DNA of 64,000 nt, from positions 1,612,001 through 1,676,000 of the forward strand of contig RCSZ01000002.1 of assembly GCA_014898425.1 (NCBI GenBank), read 5' to 3'. The notes below the pieces were generated by a model that was not told the origin of the DNA, did no database searches, and saw only the letters and a list, made by a program, of their open reading frames with translations. Of this stretch, positions 45,488 through 56,470 are shown in pieces (positions within the stretch are counted from its first letter, which is position 1; each line of letters opens with the position of its first letter). The stretch comes from Botryotinia globosa (Eukaryota > Ascomycota > Leotiomycetes > Helotiales > Sclerotiniaceae). Both the position numbers and the translations under genes were made by a program.

Positions 45488-48400
45488 GTGGTCTGTGAAT
45501 CGATTCTCTACCAGGACGTAGGGTTTGTTGTTGAAAACAGTCATGCGCTGTGGATTGAACGTCTACACGATTTCGCGTTTAATTATGGCATAGCGTTTCA
45601 AAACATTTTTGATACTCGCACAGACAATGCCGCTCATGCTGTCACAGCAGACCTAGTCGTGAAACAGGACTGTGGCCTCATACCTGGAGAATCGCGTCAT
45701 GTAATTCACCCTGCTTCTCTTGATTCCTGCTTGCAATGACCGCTCGTGGCCAGATTTGCCGGTAGACTAGCTGATGCCACGGCTGGTACCATCCTCACAA
45801 ACTTTGATGAGGTGACTATCTGGCAACCTGCTTTGCACCAGCTGGGAAATGCTAAAGCTACTGGTCACTCCTGGATCACAGACGGAGGAAATCGAGCTTT
45901 CATTGCCAGCTCTCAATTGGTCTCTCATGATGGAGAGCTTCTAGTAGATGCCATCAATGTGCGAGCTCTGTTATACAAAGCGGTTATTCTTCAAGAAAGC
46001 GGTGTTCAAAGAGAGCCCTATTCCGAACTTGTATTGAAGCAGGATATTAGTTATCTGCACTTAGCAACTTGGTTGTGCCTTTGCCCTCTACCCTAGTTGT
46101 TTTAGTTGATTTATACCTCCACAAAGATGCATCGATTAAGATACTTGCTTTGAATGATGAGATAGCTATAGCTACGACAGAAGCACTCCCGTCAGCCGAC
46201 GTTACTCTTGCAAGTTCTAAGAATCCAAACGACTCAAATACATTCAAGTTTCTACAAATTGACCTCAGCTCCAATGTTCGAATCGCAGACACGGTTGCCA
46301 ATACTTCGACCTCATTGTAGGCTCATATGTAAGCTTCTTCTGTAATTGATTGTTGATTAAAACATCCTACTAACTCCTTTTCAGTCGTCTTTGCAATATC
46401 CGAAGCTATTTGAACGTATTTATGAGTTGCTCAGTCCAACTGGAACACTTATTCTAGAATCAAGCCAAGGTAAGTGCGACTTTTCAAACATCCCCTAATG
46501 CTTAAAATGGTTACAAAACTGATAAAATATTTAGCGCCGAGTAATATTGAAGGCTCACTTCAGTTGGCGGAATTTAGTAGCAAGCTGAGCACAACAGTCA
46601 AATCCCATGATGGGGGAGAGATTATATTACCAAAAGTCAACAAGAATATGCATGTGCACGTAAATGGACACAATCCCACATCATCTGTCAGAAATGTGCT
46701 TTTGGTGAGTATTGATGTCTATATTGCTTCTTTTACTGACCCTCCCCCAGGTATATCAAACACAACCATCACCCTTTGTTCATTTGTTGGAACAGTTTTG
46801 TATTGAAAACGGATGGAACGTTCACACCAGTTCACTAAACTCTGTCGGAAACCAATCTCATGAGCATGTTATAATGCTCGCTGAATTGCAACCCCCACTT
46901 TTAGCGACACTTCAAGACGAGGACCTTAAAACCATCAAACATTTGACAGGCAACGCTCGGTCACTGATCTGGGTTACATGTGGTAGTTTTATTTCCAAGT
47001 GCGAGCTGGAATACGGTATGGCACTTGGATGGTCCCATGCTGTGAGACAAGAGAATTCATTCCTGGATCTCGCTACTCTTGATTTCGATTTCGGAATTAG
47101 CCCAGATAGTATGGTTATCAAAGTTCTCTTTGGTATACTGGAGCGTCAATTTCTTGTAAAAATTAGGGAGACAGAATACTTCATTGACAACAACTCAGTT
47201 TATATTGGCCGGCTGGCTCCAGTTAGAGCAATCAATGCGAAGTTTGTACCCGGAACAAGCAAGCCGCGACTATCATCAACCCAAGAAGGGGTTGCTTTCA
47301 AGGGTCAGTTGGAAGCTAGAAAGGTCTGCTTCCAGGATGATTCACGAGTGCACCAAAATCTACCGTCCGATTTATCGAGATTGAAGTTAAAGCCGTCGGT
47401 ATAAATGAACAAGATTCGCTTGTTGTTTCTGGTTCCAGCGACTCCACGGCATTCGGTCATGAGATATCGGGAATCATCACCCAAATGGGCTCTGATTCCT
47501 CTGGTTTCCAAGTTGGTGATCGAGTTGTTGCGTTTCCCTTGGATACGCTTTCAACAAAGCAACAAACAAAAACCCAGTTTGTTCAACAGATCGCTAACGA
47601 GCCGTTCGATACCATGGCCACCATACCAACGGCATTTTGCACAGCAATTTATGGTCTATAAAACCTTGCTTCCATGGGGAAAGGCGATGTTGTTGCCATA
47701 ATTAACGGCTGTGGATCTGTTGATCTAGCAGCTATTCAATTATGCAAAAGGACCCAAGCCAAGGCCATTGTCATTACCAACATAGATTCCACCACCAAAT
47801 TACTTCTTGATTTGGGTCTTCCGCGCGAGCAAATCATGCGTCCTGGAATTGAAGATGTGGCAATCCAAATCTAGCGTCTAACAGGGTGTAAAGGTCCTGA
47901 TATTATCTTCACCTCCCAATCGCACGATATCGCTATTCTGATGGAGTGCAGCAGAGTATTGGCTCCCTTTGCTAGAATAATTACTTTCGGGAAGCAACGT
48001 GGCAGTGTGCTACCAAACCTCTCGAACATAGCACGCGGCTGTAGCTTGTTTACTTATGACCTACAGGACCTCTATGAAGAGAGGTCCGAGATACTGTCAA
48101 GGTGAGCACAATGCAAAATTAATCGCTAATGGTCTGAATTACTGACTTGTGTTATAGATTGCTCCAACAATGTGTGGAAATGTACAAAAATAGAGAGATA
48201 TCACCAATCGGCCCACTGACCGTCAGGGATCCGTCTCAAATCGCTGAAGTTTTCAGTTCTTTCCCGCACAACCTTGGAGATGGCAAACTGGTGCTTGAGT
48301 ATCAACCTACTTCACTATTCAAGGTATGCATGCCACAAGAGTTAATTACACCTTGCTCTCCTACATAAATTAATTTGTGCACCATTTCAGGTTCTACCAA

Positions 48401-49650
48401 CACCATCTCTGCTCCAACTTAGATCCGACGCTTCATATCTCCTCCTCGGGTGTCTCGGTGGTCTAGGAAGAAGCTTGACATCGTGGATTGGTGAAAGGGG
48501 CGCGAGGCATCTTGTATTTCTGTCCCGTTCTGACACCGATAGTCCTTCAGCTCTAGCTTTGGTTGAAGGTCTCAAAGCGATTGGTGTGAATGTAGTTGTG
48601 TTACGTGCCAATGTAGCATCAAAACCACAAATTTTGGAGGTGATTGCTTCAATTGACCCAAATTACCCAATACGTGGAGTTGTGGATGCAGCAATGGTCC
48701 TAAAAGTATGTATACACTTATCCTTGTGAAATGCCCACCCATCTAACCGCACCTATACAAGACAAATTATTTCAAAACATGGACATTGATAGTTGGCAAC
48801 AAGTCCTAGAACCAAAGGTTAAAGGGTGTCTAAATCTCCATGAAGTCTTCTCAAACAAGACCGAGTTGGACCTTTTCGTCATGACGAGCTCAGTTTCCGG
48901 AACCCTAGGCTCAGCTGGCCAGAGCAACTATGCCGCAGGTAATTCAGGCAACCCCCTACTCTGAAATGTCAAAAAAATCTAACAAACTCCCAGCGAATTC
49001 ATTCCTTGATTTACTCGCTCGTCATCGAAGGAAACAAGGCCTCACCGGCACTTCATTCATCTTGCCCATGGTCGTCGGTATTGGATACGTTGCCCATCAT
49101 CCCGAGATCGAGACGTCTCTCCGCAGAAAAGGCTTTATGGCATCGAAGAAAGTGAGATGCTTGCCTCTTTTGAAGTTGCTATGATGGCTCACCAGCTGGA
49201 AGCCGATCATATCATCGCAGGAATCGAGCCTTCTCGACTAGCTAAAAGGCCATTTCGGCAACCGAAGCAAAAGTAACATGGCCTCTGGAGCCACGACTCA
49301 GTATAATTCTCGTCAAGATGGAAAACCAAATCGCGTATGAGGGCGTCACAAAAAGCAGTAGTATCCTTCCCAAAATTGAGAATTCGTTAGACAAGGAAGA
49401 GGCGGTCAATTATGTATCGGAACATCTCGTACACGGTCTCTCAACGGTTTTGATGATTAATAAGGATGAGATTCACCCTCAGGCTCGGGCGATTGCAAGT
49501 TATGGGTTGGATAGTATGATTGGGGCAGAGTTTCGCAACTGGATTTTCACCGAATTCAAGGTGGACATCCCATTTCAGCAGCTGCTTGCTCCCAATTCGA
49601 CAATTGCTAGCTTTGCAGAGATCTTATATAATCAGATCGAGAGAAATTAG
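45488..49650 (+). pseudogene. Decayed highly reducing polyketide synthase fragment (DH-MT-ER-KR-ACP), KS-AT missing
   Basis: Domain text in order: second half of the dehydratase (FAFNYGIAFQNIFDT; HPASLDSCLQ), a methyltransferase relic without the usual glycine motif (YLHKDASIKILALNDE; FERIYELLSPTGTLILESS), enoylreductase (INEQDSLVVSG; DRVVAFPLDTLS; loop GCGSVDLAAIQLCK), ketoreductase (GGLGRSLTSWIGERGARHLV; MTSSVSGTLGSAGQSNYAA) and an ACP with SYGLDSMIGAEFRNWIF. Nonsense codons in otherwise coding frame: TGA 45737, TAA 47659, TAG 47872. Frameshifts near 46055, 46290, 47370, 49133 and 49270. Several introns in the KR-ACP part remain spliceable. The ketosynthase and acyltransferase halves are absent: left of 45488 lie repeats and tRNA-Pro. 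The 3' end (TAG 49648-49650) is normal. No product can be assigned. Sequencing errors could explain single frameshifts but not the whole set. Confidence 0.9.
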
Positions 49651-50923
49651 AAGTCTAGAGTATGGAGAAATGATATTACAAGTAACAATATTCTATACAT
49701 TAGCTGAGAGCCGAGCAGAGGTCTTCAATGACATGCAACAGTTTGTATTTACAGATATATATAATCTTGGAAGCTAGAAACTATTTTCTGATTCATATGA
49801 AAGATATCTCTTCAATATATATATTTTTTTCTTCAAGTTTTGATGGTTTTAGAAAGTTTTGATAGAGTAAGGAAAATTTGATAATTTTAATAAAATGAAT
49901 AAAAACATATTGAGAAATCCAAAAAATAATTAGCTTTCAAGATTTCAAGACTTCAATTAAATCATTCAACCTGTAATCATTCAAATCAATTTATATCTCA
50001 TGATATAATAAGAGTTAGTTTTCATTTGATTTAGGTTTTAACTGATTTGTATAAGAATTGAGGAAGTTGGGTCTTACAATATTAGGAAATGAAAAAAAAA
50101 GTGAGGTTGATTATGAGAAATGAGCACCGGAATAAGTTATATAATCCGAATTTGAAATCCGAAACCCAGATTCGAAAATTGAAAGACTGGGGGGCATCGT
50201 TGTACTGGATTTAGGAAACTATTCTAGGAAAGATAAAGGTTTCAATTGAGTATAGAGATAGCTCAGTTCTCTTCAGTCTATGGTCGTATATGCTTGGATT
50301 TAAGAGAGGTGAAATTATATAGCTAAATTTCGAGAGGCAGTCACAGGTAATCCTATCTATAAACTTTATATATAAACCAATATTTCGATAATATAAAAAC
50401 CAAGAAAAGATCAGAGCGAAAGATCCACTCTATAAAATTCTAGCCCATTACAACTTTCCATTCTCAGCTCTACATTCTAGATTTGATTTGATTTGATTTG
50501 ATTAAATTAAATACACCCAGAAAGTCCAACTAAACACTGATTCTCTCAAAAAGCCCATATGAAATATATATATATATATACATCCATCCACATACCTGCC
50601 TTCTCAGCAGTAACTAACCCCTTCTCCCCCATTCAACTTCCACATCTCCACATCTCGTCTAATTCGTATTGATATTCTCGTAAATCCGCTTCACGCACAA
50701 CCTTACCTTACCAAACCACACAATCAATCAATCAATTAATTCCCAGCAGCTCTAACCTCTAGCCCACCACACCAAACAAAAGAAATCCACCACCCCTCTC
50801 CCCCACCAAAGTCCCACCACCCACCAATGAATCTCTCACCCCATCCTCCACCTCCCACCCCAATTTTTAATAACAACTTATACTTTTTTTTCGCCATCAT
50901 TTCAACAATCAACACAACACCAA
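49651..50923. other. Intergenic, AT-rich, with truncated 5S copy
   Basis: AT-rich 3' flank of the PKS relic. Holds the 5S fragment (50261-50291), a TA run near 50568-50580 and C/A-rich sequence before tRNA-Phe. No protein gene seen. Confidence 0.5.
50261..50291 (-). pseudogene. Truncated 5S rRNA copy (first ~31 nt) with TATA box
   Basis: On the minus strand ATATACGACCATAGACTGAA and the next 11 bases match the first 31 nt of the 5S gene at 43001-43119 with three differences, all transitions. TATATAA lies 24-30 bases upstream (50315-50321), the same place as in the full gene. The internal control regions and the rest of the 5S body are missing. Confidence 0.75.
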
Positions 50924-51013
50924 GCGGCTTTAGCTCACTTGGGAGAGCGCCAGACTGAAGTTCACTTCGGTTCATTAATCTGGAGGCACTGTGTTCGATC
51001 CACAGAAGCCGCA
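50924..51013 (+). tRNA. tRNA-Phe(GAA) with 17-nt intron
   Basis: GCGGCTTTAGCTCACTTGGG starts a standard tRNA-Phe: acceptor GCGGCTT/AAGCCGC, anticodon stem CCAGA/TCTGG, loop C-T-GAA-G, T-arm CTGTG TTCGATC CACAG, discriminator A. Intron 50961-50977. Closely matches yeast tRNA-Phe. A T5 run lies ~30 bases downstream. Confidence 0.96.
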
Positions 51014-51393
51014 TTCTGCGATCTCGGGTTCACCTGAGGTAATATGTTTTTGGAGTTTTTTCTTTTTTTCCTCGGAGGAGCATTTGCTTTGGGGAGGGAG
51101 GAAATAAATCTCAACTTAGTAAGTAGAGATGCATGTTTTGAAAATATATAATAAATATTCACTTTTTTCTCATTTTAATAGTATATCCATTTTATAGTTA
51201 CCTAGGTAGGTAGTGCCAAGCAGACAAAAACCAAATATCTACCCTCAAATCAAGCATTCATTCATTCATTCACCCATCCATCCAGAGCCACCATAAACTT
51301 TGCAATCAACGACAACAACAACAACAACAACATCGTCGTCTCTCAGCTACCCATAAAAACACATTCCATCCTTTGACTTTGGAGACAAAAAAC
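51014..51393. other. Short intergenic stretch
   Basis: tRNA-Phe terminator region and 3' UTR of the minus-strand gene; CAACAACAA and ATTC simple repeats; no gene seen. Confidence 0.5.
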
Positions 51394-52993
51394 TTATTTC
51401 TTCTTCCAAACCTGATCAGCATCCTCATGAATCTCCACACTCTCAACTCCCTTCCTCGCTTCTCTCTTCTTCTGTGTATCAACCCCAAACCTCTCATCTC
51501 TTTCTTTGACTTTATCCCACGGTACCTAGATTTCAATTATATGTGATCAGTAAATTTCTCTTCAGCATAATAAATACCCTCTACCATCTCTTCTCCCAAA
51601 CCATATGCCCTCCTGATAACCAACAACCAAGAAACAAAAACGCCCACATACCTGATCATCCGCCGTAAAACTCCCCATCAAAACCGGCATTCCAAGCGGT
51701 AACTCATCGCCCCTATCCGTCTGCCAGAAATGAAATGTTTTCCCATACAATCCAATAACCTCTTTCATCTCTTCCGTTTCTGCTACGGTCCAGACTGCAT
51801 CTGGGACTGTGGGGTTGGGGAGAATGAGCATTCCGGATTTGACCTTGCACGTGTTAGAATTAGATTCGTAGTCAAGATGAATTAATAGAGAGAGATAACA
51901 TATTCCGAATGAAATGGGAAAATTGCGCAAGGGAAATACACCAAGATGCAGCAAAACAAACAGACCAAAAAACAACAACGCCGAAAAAACAAACCCACCT
52001 CATAATCATGCGAATGCCAAAGTTTCCTCTCCTCGGCATCCAATTTCTCATACAATCTCCTGGTGATCATATATTCGACTCCAATCAATCTTGCCGGATT
52101 CGTTGGGGAATCGTAGATGAGACATTGACGAACCTATGATGTATTGTTTTTGTTAGTAATTTGGATTTCTCGGTGTTGGAGTTTCAAGCTCGTGTCTATA
52201 GTATCGACACCTTCGGTAACAACTTTGTTACATGAAGTTTCTGTGACTATTTACTAGAAGACCTTGTCTCCTATTTCGATCTTTCCTCTTTTGCTTCATT
52301 TACTCATGATTTATTCTCCACCCCTTCTTCCTCATTACCTCTCATCTCCCCTCATCTCTCCCCCCATCTCTCCCCCCATCTCTCCCCCCCATCTCTCCCC
52401 CCATCTCTCCGCTCCTCTCTATTTCTCATCCCCCTTCCCCCTTCCCCCTTCCCCTTCCCCCTTCCCCCTCTCCCTCCCCCCCCCAAAAGAAAGCCCAACT
52501 CACCTCCCCACTCAAATGCGTACAATAATGATTCGCCTCGACACTCCTCCTCCTCACGCCATCCCCATCCCCATCCCCATCCCCAGCATAAACATGAAAC
52601 GCATTAAGATGCGCACAAATCTTTTTAATCGGCGCAAAATCCTGCGTGACGCTTGCTCCAGTCTCGAGTATCTATTTTTCATAGAGTTATCAGAAAATTT
52701 CTTTCTCATATCATCTCACATCCATAGACACCCATCCATCCATCCCTCATCTGAAACCCCAAACCATGTATACATATTCAACACCCATGAACATCCATAA
52801 ACATCCATGAACATAAACATAAACATTACAATATCCAGATTTAAAGATACCATCAACGAGAAATGAGAGAGACGAATAAACTATACATAACCTTAGAGAG
52901 AGAACACAGAACAGAAGAAAGAAAAAAACCAACCCGATCCTTCCCACTCACTTCCGACTCCAGTGCACCATGTGGAAGAGGTTGCTGTGCCAT
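51394..52993 (-). CDS. Oil-body-associated-protein family (DUF1264) protein, 222 aa, 5 exons
   Basis: Exons (minus): 52993-52952, 52671-52504, 52133-51999, 51843-51652, 51525-51394; total 669 nt, all phase-0 joints. Family landmarks: [107 protein letters not shown] and the tail [18 protein letters not shown]. Plant members associate with oil bodies; the fungal role is not established. A (Gly-Asp)4 insert after FHVYA is encoded by a GGGGAT repeat (about 52560-52590). Introns of 280, 370, 155 and 126 nt are long for this genome, and the 370-nt one holds a CT-rich minisatellite (plus-strand view). Confidence 0.9.
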
Positions 52994-53100
52994 TTTCGAA
53001 TCTTCGATCCTTCCCCTCTCCGTCAAGTATCGTTGCGTTATTCGATAAGGTATGGAGATTGAATTCAAATTATTATCCTGTCTAATTATGACATGCCCTC

Positions 53101-53136
<36 letters not shown>

Positions 53137-53880
53137 CCTATAAAAATCAAAATCAAGATCAACCTTACCCTACCCTTCCTTACCCTTCCTTACCCTTCCT
53201 TTCCTTTGCATACCTAGCCTAACCACATCACATCATCTCTACGATCTCCGGCTACACCAAATCCAAAGCAAAGGAGCAAACCTTCCGAGATCCGAATCGA
53301 AAATCGAAAATCAAGAATCAAGAATCATGTGAATTGGATTACGTCATACACACATACGAAGTAAATATACCTAGGTATCTACCTACCTACCTACCTACCT
53401 ACCAGTGCCGCCCACCTTTAAATTTTATTCATGTTGTGTTCTATTCGGACGGACCATTCTCTCCCCTCCTTGCATACCTACCTACCTGGTATTTAGTTAG
53501 GCAGTGAGGGGTAGAAAGGAAAGGGCAGGGAAAAGGAAAAAGGGAAAGCGAGGGGAAGATCTCCGATGTGTAGAAATATAAGGTTAGTAATAATTCTTCA
53601 CATCTATATTATTCACTGATTTAATCTATCACGTGGAATACATACTCAGATATCATTTAATGATGCAAGTCCTCAGGTATATATTGCATGCCAGTTTTTA
53701 AATCATTTTACATATTCATTTGCATTTCCACCATTCCCCATTCCCCATTCCCTAATCCCAAAAGCCACCTCCCTCGCATTGATATCACATCATCAAAATT
53801 TAGCCATTGGTTCTCTACACAAAATTCCCATCAGTATGCATCTCCATCTGAACAAAAGACCACCCCAGCTGTACTTACAC
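52994..53880. other. Intergenic with CT and ACCT repeats
   Basis: Promoter of the DUF1264 gene and 3' flank of glyoxalase II. CT run at 53104-53131, CTTACCCTTCC repeats near 53165-53200, ACCT repeats near 53380-53402. No gene seen. Confidence 0.5.
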
Positions 53881-55157
53881 TCACTTAAAATTATTCTTCA
53901 TTTCCCTCAATCTCGCCATCACCTCCACGGGATCTGTTTTCCCCGTAGCTTTCTGAATTTCCGGATCGTCCGTTCTCATAAAAACATTATGTTTCTTCTC
54001 ATCTCCAATCGTGAACTTTCCTTGTGTTTCCTTATTCTTATCTGCGAAAGCTTCGAGGGCCTTGACGGCCTCACTCTGGGAAACTGATACGGCGAATTTG
54101 ACATTGGCTTTTGTGTATTCGTGGCCAGGCTAGATCGAATGGTAAGCTTTTGATTGCGAATTTCAGATGATGAGAGCATGAGAGGAGACTTACATAAACA
54201 ACAGTATCATCTGGTACAGCTGCAAGTGTCTTGTTAAGCGCCGTGTGCATTTCCTCTGCTGTTCCTTCGAAGAATCTTCCACATCCTAGTTGTGATCAGC
54301 TCTGTATGCATTCTAGCCATCTACTTCCTATCTCGTTCACACCAACAGTTCATAAACTCACCTCCATGAAACAAGGTATCACCCGTGAAAATTGCCTTTC
54401 CACTCTTATCCTCCATAAACCAACAAATACTATCCTGTGTATGACACGGTGTATAAAGTGCCTTTACATTTATCTCTCCAATTGTAAAACCCTCTCCATT
54501 CTTGGGCGTCTTTGTAACTCCCTCACAATCTTTACCCCCGATTACAGGTTTTCCTTTGAATTCCGGATCGGCGAGCTGGACGATGGTATTAGCTGGATTT
54601 GCCTTTGAAGAGGAGGGGAGAGAGAGGTATTACTATTTTATTATTTCCTCCTGCATGATCCCAATGGCTGGATTCCGAGCATCAGAATAATACTTCCTAG
54701 GGAGATGGATGCCTGTGAGAAACTCACTGGTGTGTATTGACAATTGCTACCAAATTGATCTTTCCATCCTTGATTTGATCTTTTAAAACTGGTGCGACTC
54801 TGTTTCATTATCGTTAGCCTTTCTGTTATTTACCAACTCCAATGTCTCCTCCGTCCTATATCCCCCTCTCCATCCCCCCTCCACCCGCCTTGTCTGCCAG
54901 TTTACCAGTTTACCAATCTGCTAGCCTCAACCTCCCTTCTTCCCACTCCAAACCCACCATCTGCCACTCCCCTCTCCCCTCTCCCCAACAACCCCCCCCC
55001 AAACCCAAACCCCCCAAAAAACAAAAAACAAAAAACAAACTCACTCCCCCGCACTCGCCGGATCAACAATCACCGCCTCCCTACTCCCCTCATCAATCAC
55101 CAAATACGCATAATTATTCGAGGTGCCCTCCCACATGGGAATACTCTGAATATGCAT
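53881..55157 (-). CDS. GLO2: Glyoxalase II (hydroxyacylglutathione hydrolase), 257 aa, 6 exons
   Basis: Exons (minus): 55157-55045, 54799-54728, 54667-54634, 54575-54362, 54285-54194, 54129-53881; total 774 nt, in frame. The start MHIQSIPMWEGTSNNYAYLV is typical of cytosolic fungal enzymes. The metallo-beta-lactamase metal motif is THHHWDHAGGN (H61, H63, D65, H66), followed by ALYTPCHTQDSICWF, FTGDTLFHGGCGRFFEGTAE and YPGHEYTKANVKFA. It hydrolyses S-lactoylglutathione to lactate and glutathione, the second step of methylglyoxal detoxification. Intron 3 (54576-54633) was chosen so that NNKI joins LADPEFKGKP; an earlier acceptor would give an unlikely 31-nt intron. No targeting peptide is visible. 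Confidence 0.95.
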
Positions 55158-56470
55158 ATTGCGTTTCCGTATTTGTCCTTGTATGTGTCTTTGCGTGTCA
55201 GTCCTCGTGTTGATCCCGGTACGCGTGGTATTGTTCTAGAAGATGGTGAGAGGGATTGATTAGCTTTTGTTTTCTCCTCTTCTCCTCTTCTCCTCATCTC
55301 CTCTTCTCCTCTTCTCCTCTTCTCCTCTTCTCCTCTTCTCCTCATCTCTTCTTCTCTGTGACTTTTGATATGGTGTGTGGATTCTCTTGCGCCATCCAAT
55401 CGTAACATGTATTCGTAACATGTAAATATCTATCATCTATCATCTCTCCTCCAAAGATATCCAGAGGAGTGGCACAATCCCCTCTTCCCCTTTCACCCAC
55501 TCAACCCCTCCCAAAAGAATCAATCAAACTCACAAACAATCTTCTCTCAGAAACACCCAAGGATCGATTGATCCCAGCACTCGACAATCTCGAAAGCATT
55601 TATGAACTATATATATAAAATATGCAAAAGAAACCAAACAGACAAGTGACCGTCCCAAATCGGGACTCGAAGCTCCCTACGCACTACCCCCCACCTTATG
55701 ACTTATCAATCAAATTCAATCAACCATTAATCATTCGTTTGTGCCTTGAGAGCTCATGTTACATAATCGATGACGGAATGTGGGGTAGCTACACACTGCA
55801 CTCTTCACTAGGGTCGGTATTCTCGAGAGTCCTTCCCCGAGCTTCCTATGACCCGAGCTTGCCGAGTAGAGACCCAATCGTTCCTTAACTCATGATGAAC
55901 AATCTTAACATCCTCAGAATTCTCAAACAACATCTTTTTCACTTCAATTCGCCTCACTCATCATCATTTTCACGGTTCAAAATCACCATACGAAAACGAT
56001 TACAATAATCGCTAAAAATATCTTCATTATTAAATGAGATTTAAGAAACCGCTATTTGAACCCCCAGGATATGGTCAAAGAAGTTCCGTCCTGTCTCAAC
56101 CATCACATCATAATTCATGGCTGCGTCCATCTCGCAACGAACAATCATTAATCTCCATTCATGATTCCCTTTCCATCACCCAGCCCAATACAACGCTATG
56201 GTATCTTTCGACCACCAATTAATTGGCAATTAAGAAGCAAAAAAATCAATCAGGTATCAAAATGAAGCCCATGCAAACAAGTAAAGAAAAAACAAATGAA
56301 ACCATCCTCCATCCTTCATCCTCCATCCGTCCCAGTTTTGGAGTTTTGTAATCCCACCAAACCCCAAGTATGCATTGGTATTATCCGCGGCAGTGGTATC
56401 TTGTGAGGAAACAATTCCATTCCGCAAAACACAAGAAAGAAAGATTGTGCATTTGTATCGATCAAATTAA
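55158..56470. other. Intergenic with TCTCC minisatellite
   Basis: Promoter of glyoxalase II and 3' flank of the next gene. CTCCTCTT-type repeats at about 55273-55345. Frames here (for example 55622-55888, plus) lack any family signal. Confidence 0.5.

Noticed and set aside
54603..54633. 31-nt intron in glyoxalase II using the first AAAG acceptor
   Set aside because: Below the usual minimum intron size here; the 58-nt alternative (54576-54633) has a branch site and gives a better family match.
55262..55347. Arg/Glu-rich minus-strand frame
   Set aside because: Arises from a CTCCTCTT minisatellite and overlaps the glyoxalase II promoter.
55640..55700. tRNA-like T-arm (GGGACTCGAAGCTCCC region)
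   Set aside because: The stem and loop lengths do not fit a T-arm and no acceptor or anticodon arms can be formed.
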